Shown piece after piece: positions 34,116 to 42,192 of a stretch of DNA of 64,000 nucleotides (its first letter is position 1; the number at the start of each line of letters is the position of its first letter). The notes under the pieces are model-generated. The model was not told where the DNA came from and searched no databases. It saw only the letters and a program-made list of their open reading frames with translations. The DNA lies in NCBI GenBank assembly GCA_003605175.1, contig QWDA01000001.1:62001-126000 (forward strand). Direction: 5' to 3'. The translations under genes were made by a program, and so were the position numbers. Source of the DNA: Paracoccaceae bacterium. Its GTDB lineage: Bacteria; Pseudomonadota; Alphaproteobacteria; Rhodobacterales; Rhodobacteraceae.

Positions 34116-36143
34116 TCAGGCCGGGCGCGGGTAGCCGCCGACCGCCGCGGCCGGCCAGGCCTCGCTGGGGGGCGACAGCGCTGCGAGCGCGGCGTCGATC
34201 GGCGCGGGCCGGCCGAAATGGTAGCCTTGGCCGTTCCGCGCGCCCATGCTGCGGACGATCTGCGCCTGTTCCGCGCTTTCGATTCCCTCGACCGTCACCG
34301 CCATCTGCAGGCTGTCGGCGATCTCCACCACCGCGTCGACGATGAAGCGCGCCTCTTCCGAAGTGCCGATCTCGTCGACCAGCGTCTTGTCGATCTTCAG
34401 CTCGTCCGCCGCCGCGGCCCGGAGATAGGCCAGGGAGGAGAAGCCGGTGCCGAAATCGTCGATCGCGATCTTGCAGCCCAGCGCGTGCAGCGCGTCGATG
34501 ATCCGGCGCGCGTTGTCCCAGTCGCGGATCTCCAGCGACTCGGTGATCTCGAGGGTCAGGAGCTCGGGCGCAAGCCCGCTCTCCTCGAGCACGTCGCCGA
34601 CCTCGCGGACGATCCGCGGGCTGGAGAAGTTCATCGTCGAGAGATTGGCGCTGAACGAAATCGCCGCGCCGTGCTCGGCATTCCAGCGCCCGAGCTTGGT
34701 CGCGGTCTCGCGCAGCACGTAGAGGTCGATGTCGTTGATCAGCCCCGCCTCCTCGGCCAGCGCCACGAAATCCGAGGGCGGTACCATCTCGTCGCCACGC
34801 TGCCAGCGCACCAGCGCCTCGAAGCCGTAGATCTCGCCGCCGTCGAGCCGTACCTTGGGCTGGAGATAGACCCGGAGGTCGCCCTGGGCGATGGCGCCGG
34901 GCAGGTCGGACAGCAGCGCGCGGCGCTTCAGGAAGCGGATCTCGAGCTCCTCGTCGTAGAAGGCATAGCAGTTCCTGCCGATCTCCTTCGCGGCGTAGAG
35001 CGCGAAATCGGCCACCCGCGACAGCGTGTCGAAATTCGACGCCATGCGCGCGGCGAGCTGGGTCGTCGTCGCGAGGCCCATGCAGGTGCTGGTGCTGAGC
35101 GTCTCGCGGTCGAAATAGAGCTCCTCCGTCACGGCATCCGCGATCCGCTGGCAGACCTGGGTGAGGCCGATCGCATCGTCGCCCGGGATCGCCGCGGCGA
35201 ACTCGTCGCCGCCGAGGCGCGCGGCGAACCCGCCGGCCTCGCGCGCCACCCGGTCGATGATCCCGGCGACGTATTTCAGCACCGCGTCGCCGGCGGAATG
35301 GCCGTGGGTATCGTTGATCGACTTGAAATCGTCGAGATCGGCCAGGAGCAGCGTCATCGGCGCGCCGGCTTCCATCATCTCCTCGATCCGGTCCTGGAAC
35401 TGGATGCGGTTCGGCAGGCCGGTCAGCGAGTCGAAATAGGCCAGGAACGCGGCGCGTTCCTCGGCTTCGCGGCGGGCGTGGCGCGCCAGCACCTCGCGGC
35501 GCAGGAGGAGGAGCATGACCGAGCCGAACAGGGTTAGGACGAGGAGGTTGAACCAGACCACCAGGTGCTGCTGGTGCACCGCGCGGGACTGGTCGTCGAG
35601 CACCACGTCCTGCAGCTGCCGCATCTCGTCGAGATAGATCACCAGCCATCGCCGCGCCTCGTCCGAGGCCTGGAACAGCGCATCGGCCAGCGCGTCGGGC
35701 GGGCCGTCGAAGCCCGAGGCGATCGCCCCGTCGGCGATCGTCAGCACGCGCTCCAGGCCGCGGATCGCGTTTCTCGCGTCCGGCAGGTCCTCGCGGCCGT
35801 CCAGCACGCGCCGAAAGCTGTCGAGCCGAACGTAGAGGATGTCGGCCGCCGCCGAAAAATCCCCTGCGTCCTGCTCCGACACCCGGCCCGCGCGCGCGCT
35901 GCGCAGCGCGATCAGGTTCAGCCGCTGCAGGTCGCTCATCGACACGAAGCCGTTGCGCAACTGCCGGTCCTTGAAGAGCTCGTGGACGGCCTTGGTCCGC
36001 TGCATGGCGTGCTGGAAATAGATCCCGGCCACGAGGCAGATGGCGAACAGCGTTCCAAGGGTCAGGAACAGGCCCGCCCTGGTGGCGAACCCGTCCAGAA
36101 CCCTGTTCAGGATAGGTCTGGTCCTCGGTTGATAGGGTTTCAC
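34116..36143 (-). CDS. Membrane-bound GGDEF-EAL protein
   Basis: 675 residues. Two N-terminal membrane helices (about 20-42 and 190-212) flank a helical periplasmic domain. The GGDEF domain (about 250-405) has an intact RLGGDEFA motif; the EAL domain (about 420-665) has FEALVRWQ, the IDDFGTGFSSL loop and VEGIES, so both c-di-GMP synthesis and hydrolysis look possible. The start is a GTG overlapping the preceding stop as GTGA, showing coupling to the exported SUOX-fold gene upstream, which probably supplies the sensory input. Confidence 0.92.
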   Translation of the reverse strand: MKPYQPRTRPILNRVLDGFATRAGLFLTLGTLFAICLVAGIYFQHAMQRTKAVHELFKDRQLRNGFVSMSDLQRLNLIALRSARAGRVSEQDAGDFSAAADILYVRLDSFRRVLDGREDLPDARNAIRGLERVLTIADGAIASGFDGPPDALADALFQASDEARRWLVIYLDEMRQLQDVVLDDQSRAVHQQHLVVWFNLLVLTLFGSVMLLLLRREVLARHARREAEERAAFLAYFDSLTGLPNRIQFQDRIEEMMEAGAPMTLLLADLDDFKSINDTHGHSAGDAVLKYVAGIIDRVAREAGGFAARLGGDEFAAAIPGDDAIGLTQVCQRIADAVTEELYFDRETLSTSTCMGLATTTQLAARMASNFDTLSRVADFALYAAKEIGRNCYAFYDEELEIRFLKRRALLSDLPGAIAQGDLRVYLQPKVRLDGGEIYGFEALVRWQRGDEMVPPSDFVALAEEAGLINDIDLYVLRETATKLGRWNAEHGAAISFSANLSTMNFSSPRIVREVGDVLEESGLAPELLTLEITESLEIRDWDNARRIIDALHALGCKIAIDDFGTGFSSLAYLRAAAADELKIDKTLVDEIGTSEEARFIVDAVVEIADSLQMAVTVEGIESAEQAQIVRSMGARNGQGYHFGRPAPIDAALAALSPPSEAWPAAAVGGYPRPA

Positions 36144-36649
36144 ATCTCGGGCTCGATCCTCGCGGCCATCCAGACCAGATCGGACTCGGAGGCGACATCG
36201 GAGGCCTGGTAGGCATCCATGTCCATCACGAACTGGATCGGCCCGCGGACCCGGCGCGAATGGGCGTGCCCGTCGACGCGGGTCGCCACCAGGACCGGGA
36301 TCGAGGTCCAGACAGCGCGTTCGATCACCGAGCTGAAATCGTTCTCGGCAAAGACGCGGATCGCCGGCGCGTCGGCCAGGCCGTTGGCCGCGAGCAGGTC
36401 GGACAGGAGCACGCCCTCGAACTCGGCCGGTTCGTCGCGCCAGGGCGTCGTGGTGCGCAGCCGGTAGGTCGTCATCGTCTCGAGGTCCGCGGGCTTGTAG
36501 ACCCGGGACTGGCCGTCCATGCCCACCACTTCGAGCTGCGCCAGGGCGTGTTCGATCGGCGTGAGCGCAACCGGCTCGGGCTCGCCGGCGAAGGCGGTAC
36601 CGGCCAGGGCACATGCCAGGCAGAGCGCCGACAGGGTTTTCAGTTTCAT
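36140..36649 (-). CDS. Exported SUOX-fold (molybdopterin-oxidoreductase-like) protein
   Basis: 169 residues with a Sec signal peptide (MKLKTLSALCLACALAGTAFA). The mature part resembles a short oxidoreductase molybdopterin-binding domain (ALAQLEVVGMDGQSRVYKPAD, FEGVLLSDLLAANGL). The mature protein has no cysteine, so it lacks the Mo-ligating Cys of sulfite-oxidase enzymes and is unlikely to be an active oxidoreductase. Translational coupling to a GGDEF-EAL gene suggests a periplasmic sensor component. GGGAGA precedes the ATG. Confidence 0.82.
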   Translation of the reverse strand: MKLKTLSALCLACALAGTAFAGEPEPVALTPIEHALAQLEVVGMDGQSRVYKPADLETMTTYRLRTTTPWRDEPAEFEGVLLSDLLAANGLADAPAIRVFAENDFSSVIERAVWTSIPVLVATRVDGHAHSRRVRGPIQFVMDMDAYQASDVASESDLVWMAARIEPEM

Positions 36650-36858
36650 CTTCGTCTCCCGAATGGATCGTGCGTTCAGGCCTAGTGAATCGCAGCTAAT
36701 CTTTGGTGACTGCGCGCGGTCCCGGCAGCCGCGCCGAAGCAGAAAATAGATACAATCGACCGCACCGGCCGGCATCGGAGGCAATCCGGGGAAAATTGGA
36801 GGCATTTCGTCAACCCGGACTAACAAACGATTAACATTCCCGGTACACACCGTCCGGT

Positions 36859-37386
36859 ATGGAGATCTATCTTGCACAGTCCATCGGGCTGGTGGCTTTC
36901 GCCGTCAATCTGTACGCCTGCCTCAATACCGATGAACGGAAGTTCAAGTGCGTCATCGTCGCCGGCTGCCTGCTTTGGGCGGTGCACAATTCCATGCTCG
37001 GCGCCGAGATGGCGGCGACCCTTTCGGTCATCACCGCGTTCCGCACGTTCCTGTCGCTCAACCCGGCGAACCGCAGGCATGCCGGGCCGCTTCTTTTCCT
37101 CTACCTGGTGCTGGCCATGGGCGAGAAGGAGAGCGTCTATGACTGGCTGCCGGTCTGCGCCACATTCACCGGCACGGTCGCGCTGTTCTACCTTCGGGGT
37201 GTCGCGCTCCGCATCGTGCATTGCCTCGGCGCGCCGCTCTGGATCCTCCACGACCTGCATTACGGCTCGCTGGCCGGCGTGCTGTCGCAGACGACCATGC
37301 TGCTCCTGACCGCCTACACCATCGCGCGGATGCTGGGCCTGATCGCACCGGGCCAACGCGCCCCGGCGGAACCCGGGGCGACCTGA
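36859..37386 (+). CDS. YgjV-family inner-membrane protein
   Basis: 175 residues, mostly hydrophobic, with about six helices. AQSIGLVAFAVNLYACLNTDERKFKCVIVAGCLLWAVH is typical of the YgjV family, as is FRTFLSLNPANRR. Function unknown. No clear operon partner: the next gene starts 190 bp on. Confidence 0.85.
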   Translation: MEIYLAQSIGLVAFAVNLYACLNTDERKFKCVIVAGCLLWAVHNSMLGAEMAATLSVITAFRTFLSLNPANRRHAGPLLFLYLVLAMGEKESVYDWLPVCATFTGTVALFYLRGVALRIVHCLGAPLWILHDLHYGSLAGVLSQTTMLLLTAYTIARMLGLIAPGQRAPAEPGAT

Positions 37387-37576
37387 CGGACGGGGCGCAG
37401 CCGGCGCCGTCCGGGCCCCGGCCCGAGCGCCCGGCGCGCGAACGCAGGGCGCGAGACAAGGACCCGCGCCGAAGGCGCTCCGCGTGAAAACACCCCCTCC
37501 GCTCTTTCCATGCCGGCGGGCGCGTGTTTCTATATGTGCAACAACAGCGGGCAATGTCCCAGGGGAGGATATTTTC

Positions 37577-38587
37577 ATGATCACCGGTTTCGGTCGCCGC
37601 ACCTTCATCACCGCGGCATCTGCTACGCTTCTCGCGCTCGGTTTCGGCGCCGCTGCGGATGCGGCGGACAAGATCACCCTGCGGATGTCCACGCCGGCCT
37701 CGGACTCCGACCAGCGCTCGGTCGCGCTCGCCGAGGTCTTCGGCCCCGCGGTCGCCGCGTTCGCCACCTACGAGCCGCATTACAACGCCTCGCTGATCGC
37801 GCAGGGCTCGGAGCTCGAGGCCATCGCCTCGGGCGATCTCGAGATGTCGATCGCCTCGGCGCAGGAACTCGCGACCTTCTTCCCGGAGTTCTCGATCTTC
37901 ACGGCGGGCTATGTCCACCAATCGGCCGAGCACCAGGTCAAGGTCTTCAACGACCCGCTGATGGACCCGTTCAAGCAGAAGGTCGAGGACGAGCTGGGCG
38001 TGAAGCTCCTCGCGGTGATGTATCTCGGCCGCCGGCAGGTGAACCTGCGCTTCAGCCAGGACGAGAAGAACGTGCAGACCCCGGCCGATCTCGCCGGCGT
38101 GAACCTCCGGATGCCCGGCTCGGACGCCTGGCAGTTCCTCGGCAAGGCGCTGGGCGCGAATCCGACGCCGATGTCCTTCACCGAGGTCTATACCGCGCTC
38201 TCGACCGGCTCGGTCGACGGGCAGGATAACCCGCTTCCCACCGACAAGGACGCCAAGTTCTACGAGGTGACGAAGCAGATCGTGCTGACCTCGCACCTGG
38301 TCGACCTGAACTACGTCGCCTTCTCGAAGGAGGTCTGGGACGGGCTGACGCCGGAGCAGCAGGCGACCGTTCAGAAGGCCGCCGAGGACGCCGCCGAAAG
38401 CGGGCGGCAGAAGCAGCTCGCACTCGAGGAGGAACTCGTCGCTTTCTTCAGGGAGCAGGGGCTCGACGTCTACGAGCCCGATCTCGCCGCCTTCCGCAGC
38501 CATGTGCAGGAGGCCTACCGGAGCTCGGATTTCTCGGCCACCTGGCCCGAGGGCGTGCTCGACAAGATCAACGCGCTCGGCAACTGA
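37577..38587 (+). CDS. TRAP transporter substrate-binding protein (DctP family)
   Basis: 336 residues, periplasmic. The leader MITGFGRRTFITAASATLLALG has RRTF, so a Tat route is possible. The mature domain contains the DctP-type block RQVNLRFSQDEKN...PADLAGVNLRMPGSDAWQF and the NPLPTDKDAKFYEV region; the conserved Arg that binds a carboxylate is in NLRMPG. Ligand unknown, probably an organic acid. AGGGGAGG precedes the ATG. First gene of a three-gene TRAP operon. Confidence 0.92.
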   Translation: MITGFGRRTFITAASATLLALGFGAAADAADKITLRMSTPASDSDQRSVALAEVFGPAVAAFATYEPHYNASLIAQGSELEAIASGDLEMSIASAQELATFFPEFSIFTAGYVHQSAEHQVKVFNDPLMDPFKQKVEDELGVKLLAVMYLGRRQVNLRFSQDEKNVQTPADLAGVNLRMPGSDAWQFLGKALGANPTPMSFTEVYTALSTGSVDGQDNPLPTDKDAKFYEVTKQIVLTSHLVDLNYVAFSKEVWDGLTPEQQATVQKAAEDAAESGRQKQLALEEELVAFFREQGLDVYEPDLAAFRSHVQEAYRSSDFSATWPEGVLDKINALGN

Positions 38588-38621
38588 CCGCGCGCGCCGG
38601 CGCCACGGGGGAGGGGAGGCG

Positions 38622-39191
38622 ATGAGACCGGTTCTCGGTTGGATCGTCCGTGGCGCCGAATTCCTCATGGCGATGATGATGGCCGCGATGTTCGCGACCT
38701 TCATCCTGCAGGTGGCGATCCGCTACACCGCCCGCCTCGGCTGGATCGCCGAGGCGGTCCCGTTCCTGGACCCGAGCCGCTACGGCTGGACGCTGGAATT
38801 CTGCCTGGCGCTCTGGGTCTGGATCGTGTTCTTCGGCTGCGCCACGGTGGTGCGCGACCGCGACCACGTGACCTTCGACATCCTTTACGCGGCCGTTTCG
38901 CCCCGGCTCCGCCGGGTCTTCGCGCTGATCACCTGCGCGGCCATCGTTGTGGGGCTGTTGGCCTCGCTTGGGCCGACCTGGGACAAGTTCCACATCCTGC
39001 GGCTGAAGCAGACCGCGACGCTGAAGCAGCTTCTGGGCGACTGGATCCGGATGCGCGACGTCTATTCGGTCTATGTCTTCTTTCTGGTCGCGGTCTCGCT
39101 GCGCTACGCCTGGCGCGCGGTGCGGGTCTGGCGGCACGGGGCCGAGGCGGACCTGCACCAATTCGACGAACTGGCCGAGGAGCGGGAATGA
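38622..39191 (+). CDS. TRAP transporter small permease (DctQ)
   Basis: 189 residues, four membrane helices (first AEFLMAMMMAAMFATFILQV; then LALWVWIVFFGCATVVRD). Conserved DctQ features R-x-H/RDRDHVTFDI and a C-terminal helix YSVYVFFLVAVSL are present. GAGGGGAGG precedes the ATG. Its stop overlaps the large permease start (ATGA). Confidence 0.9.
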   Translation: MRPVLGWIVRGAEFLMAMMMAAMFATFILQVAIRYTARLGWIAEAVPFLDPSRYGWTLEFCLALWVWIVFFGCATVVRDRDHVTFDILYAAVSPRLRRVFALITCAAIVVGLLASLGPTWDKFHILRLKQTATLKQLLGDWIRMRDVYSVYVFFLVAVSLRYAWRAVRVWRHGAEADLHQFDELAEERE

Positions 39192-40483
39192 GCCTGGAAT
39201 TCGTGCTCTGTCTCGCCGCGCTGTTCTGCCTCGCGGGGATCGGCATGCCGATCGCCTATGCGATCCTCTTGGCGTCCTTCGTCTATCTTACCGCCGCGGG
39301 GCAGGGGGTGGGCGTCGCCGGCAAGGTGCTGATGGACGGGCTCTACCAGAGCTTCATCCTCTTGGCGGTGCCGCTCTTCATCGTCGCGGCGAACATCATG
39401 AACGCGGGCACGATCTCGGACCGGCTCTTGCGGTTCTGCGTCGGGCTGGTGGGGCGGTTCAAGGGCGGGCTCGGCCATGTGAACGTGGTGGCCTCGCTGA
39501 TCTTCTCGGGCATGTCGGGCTCGGCCGTCGCCGATGCCGCCGGCATCGGCAAGATCATCATCGAGATGATGACGAAATCGGGCCATTACACGCGCGGATA
39601 TGCCGCCGCGATCACCGCCGCCTCGGCGACCATCGGGCCGATCATTCCGCCCTCGATCCCGATGGTGCTCTACGCGCTCGTCTCGAATACCTCGATCGGC
39701 TACCTGTTCCTGGGCGGGATCGGGCCGGGCCTGTTCATGGGCGTCGTGCTGATGGCGATGAACTGGTGGATTTCGCATCGCCGGGGGTTCCTGACCGAGG
39801 ACGCGGTGCCGCTGTCGGAACTGCCCGGGCTGACGCTGAACGCCTTTCCGGCGCTCCTGATGCCGGCGATCCTGTTGTATGGAATCTATGGCGGCGTCAC
39901 CACGCCCACCGAGGCCGCCGCCGTCGCCGCGTTCTACGCGCTGATCCTGGCGGCGCTGTTCTACCGCGCGCTGAGCCTCGGCGCGTTCTACCGGATCCTC
40001 GTCGACAGCGCCCGCTCCTCGGCGGCGGTGGGGCTGGTGATCGGCGGGGCGCTGATCCTGAACTATATCGTCGCCTCGGAGAACATCCCCGATCTCGTCG
40101 CCTCCAGGCTCGTCGGCCTCGACATCTCGCCGCTGGCCTTCCTGATCGGGGTGAACATCCTGCTGCTGCTGCTCGGCTGCGTGCTCGACGCCTCGACGAT
40201 CATCCTCGTCATCATCCCCCTGTTCCTGCCGTCCTGCCGGGAGCTGGGCATCGACCTCGTCCATTTCGGCGTGGTGGCCATCGTCAACTGCATGATCGGG
40301 TTGATCACCCCGCCCTACGGGATCCTCCTGTTCGTCATCAACGCGGTGACGCGGATTCCGCTGGGCGAGATCATCCGCGAGGTGCTGCCCTTCCTTGTGG
40401 TGCTGGTGCTCGCGCTCCTCGCGATGATCCTGGTGCCCGGCATCGTGCTCTTCCTGCCCCGGCTCATGGGGTATCAGGGCTAG
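39188..40483 (+). CDS. TRAP transporter large permease (DctM)
   Basis: 431 residues, about 12 helices, standard DctM: LAVPLFIVAANIMNAG, SLIFSGMSGSAVADAAGIGKI, SATIGPIIPPSIPMV, LDASTIILVIIPLFLP, ITPPYGILLFV. Together with the two upstream genes it forms a complete secondary transporter driven by a sodium gradient. Confidence 0.94.
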   Translation: MSLEFVLCLAALFCLAGIGMPIAYAILLASFVYLTAAGQGVGVAGKVLMDGLYQSFILLAVPLFIVAANIMNAGTISDRLLRFCVGLVGRFKGGLGHVNVVASLIFSGMSGSAVADAAGIGKIIIEMMTKSGHYTRGYAAAITAASATIGPIIPPSIPMVLYALVSNTSIGYLFLGGIGPGLFMGVVLMAMNWWISHRRGFLTEDAVPLSELPGLTLNAFPALLMPAILLYGIYGGVTTPTEAAAVAAFYALILAALFYRALSLGAFYRILVDSARSSAAVGLVIGGALILNYIVASENIPDLVASRLVGLDISPLAFLIGVNILLLLLGCVLDASTIILVIIPLFLPSCRELGIDLVHFGVVAIVNCMIGLITPPYGILLFVINAVTRIPLGEIIREVLPFLVVLVLALLAMILVPGIVLFLPRLMGYQG

Positions 40484-40613
40484 GCTGATCCGAAGGAGCG
40501 CCTTCGGCGCACGCTTTCTGGCCCTCCGGGCCGCTGCCGCGGCCCTGCGGGCGGCGGGCGCCCGGCGGCATCGTTGCCGCGATCCTTTCGGCGTCGCGCC
40601 CGGCCGCGGCCGC

Positions 40614-40656
40614 CGGGGCGCTGCCCCGGACCCCGGGATTTCCGGACCCAAAGAAG
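40614..40656. repeat. Dispersed GGGCGCTGCCCC-type intergenic element, copy 2
   Basis: GGGGCGCTGCCCCGG, then ACCCCGGGATTTCCGGACCC and AAAGAAG. It lies in the 290-bp gap after the TRAP operon; the rest of that gap is GC-rich with no visible gene. Confidence 0.75.
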
Positions 40657-40773
40657 GGGTGTTCTGCCGGTGGCGCGGAATGCCGCGTTCGTGCCTCCGT
40701 TTGTCAGGCAGGGAAATGTCTGGCTAGTCTGGGCGCGAGGGGCGAGTCGCCCGGGGAGGGGCGCGGGGGATCC

Positions 40774-41523
40774 ATGCGGACCATGAGGCGCGCGCATTGG
40801 CTGGTGTTTTTCGGGGCGGTGATCCTGGCCTGGGTCGCGCTGTTCGCGATGGCCGTGCCGTCCGACCTGCGTGCGCTGGGCGCGGTCTATGGCGGCGAGT
40901 TTCTCGCGGCGCTTTGCGCCGCGACGCCGGGCAGCGCCGGGCCGGGATCGGCGGTGGCGATGTGGCTTCTGATGAGCGGCGCGATGATGGCGCCCACCGC
41001 GGTGCCGGCGTTTCGCGTCTACGACGATCTGAGCCATGCGGCACCGACCCGTTTCGCGCGGCTTCTGGGCGGATTCCTGGCGGTCTGGGGCGGGTTCGCG
41101 GTGCTGGCGGGGCTCGGGCAATACGCGCTCTACCGGGCGGGGCTGGTGGACGGGCTGGGCCAGAGCCGTTCGGTGCTGTTCGCGGCGGCGCTCATGGCGG
41201 GCGCCGGGGCCTACCAGTTCAGCGCGCTGAAGGCGGCCTGTCTCGCGCGGTGCCGGGCTCCGCTCGCCTTCTTCATGGAACACTGGGCGGAGGGGCCCTG
41301 GCGGAACGGGCTGCGGCTTGGCGCGGATTGCCTGGGCTGCTGCTGGGCGCTGATGCTCCTGGGCTTCGTGGGCGGCGTGATGAGCCTCGGCTTCATGGGG
41401 CTCGCGCTGGTCCTGATGGTGATCGAGAAACTGCCCGAGATCGGCCGGCTCGTGACCCGGCCGCTGGGCGCCGCGCTGATCGCGGCCGGTGCGATAGAGG
41501 CCATTTCGGCCGTGATTCCATAG
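40774..41523 (+). CDS. DUF2182 membrane protein
   Basis: 249 residues with about six helices. Family motifs: MWLLMSGAMMAPTAVPAF (helix 2) and the cysteine-containing RLGADCLGCCWALMLLGFVGG, with a further KAACLARCRAP pair of cysteines and FFMEHW. The Cys/Met/His-rich layout hints at metal handling, but no function is established. It is followed 17 bp later by the DUF1326 gene, its usual partner, and then by acyl-CoA synthetase, dmdA and acuI. An ATG at 40783 is an alternative start. Confidence 0.88.
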   Translation: MRTMRRAHWLVFFGAVILAWVALFAMAVPSDLRALGAVYGGEFLAALCAATPGSAGPGSAVAMWLLMSGAMMAPTAVPAFRVYDDLSHAAPTRFARLLGGFLAVWGGFAVLAGLGQYALYRAGLVDGLGQSRSVLFAAALMAGAGAYQFSALKAACLARCRAPLAFFMEHWAEGPWRNGLRLGADCLGCCWALMLLGFVGGVMSLGFMGLALVLMVIEKLPEIGRLVTRPLGAALIAAGAIEAISAVIP

Positions 41524-41540
41524 ATCGGGAGGAGGCGAGA

Positions 41541-42170
41541 ATGCCCTTGGATATCGACGGAACCGTGCCCTGGAGCATCAACGGCGAACTGATCCTGAAC
41601 TGCAACTGCACGGTGTTCTGCCCCTGCGTGGTGAGCCTCGGCAAGCACCCGCCGACCGAGGGCTATTGCCAGGCCTGGTCTGGGGTGCGGATCGACGCGG
41701 GCCATTACGGCGAGACCGACCTCTCGGGGCTGAACGTGGGCCTGGTGCTGGAGATCCCCGGGCTGATGGGCCGTGGCAACTGGAAGGCCGCGGCCTATAT
41801 TGATGAAGGGGCGAGCGACGATGCCTTCGACGCGCTGGTCGGTATCTTCTCGGGAAGGGCGCGGGGCACGACCGGGCTTTTCGGCGTGCTGGTCAGCGAG
41901 TTCCTGGGCGCCGAGCGGGCACCAATATCCTACGAGAACGAGGGCGACGCGCGGCGCCTGACGGTCGGCAAGAAGATCCAGGGCGAGGTGGTGCCGGTGG
42001 CGGGCCGGGACGGGGGCGAGATCGTCGTGTCGAACACCGAGTACTGGATGGGCCCCGACATCACCGTCGCGACGGCCACGAAGGGACGGGTGCGCGCCTA
42101 TGGCCGGGTCTGGGATTTCGACGGGCGTTCGGCCGAGATCTGCCGGATCGACTGGTCCGGGCCGCGCTGA
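41541..42170 (+). CDS. DUF1326 protein
   Basis: 209 residues, soluble. Near the N-terminus LILNCNCTVFCPCVVSLGKHPP holds the conserved Cys-rich cluster; YCQAWSGVRIDAGHYG and the C-terminal ITVATATKGRV follow. DUF1326 and DUF2182 genes are commonly adjacent; function unknown. A GGGAGGAGGCGAGA ribosome site is present. The next gene begins 22 bp later, so it is likely co-transcribed with the DMSP genes. Confidence 0.88.
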   Translation: MPLDIDGTVPWSINGELILNCNCTVFCPCVVSLGKHPPTEGYCQAWSGVRIDAGHYGETDLSGLNVGLVLEIPGLMGRGNWKAAAYIDEGASDDAFDALVGIFSGRARGTTGLFGVLVSEFLGAERAPISYENEGDARRLTVGKKIQGEVVPVAGRDGGEIVVSNTEYWMGPDITVATATKGRVRAYGRVWDFDGRSAEICRIDWSGPR

Positions 42171-42192
42171 CGCCAGCCAGGGAGGGGTTGCC

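Noticed and set aside
37221-37511. Small genes overlapping the YgjV/TRAP gap
   Set aside because: No ribosome site, no conservation pattern, composed of shadow codons.
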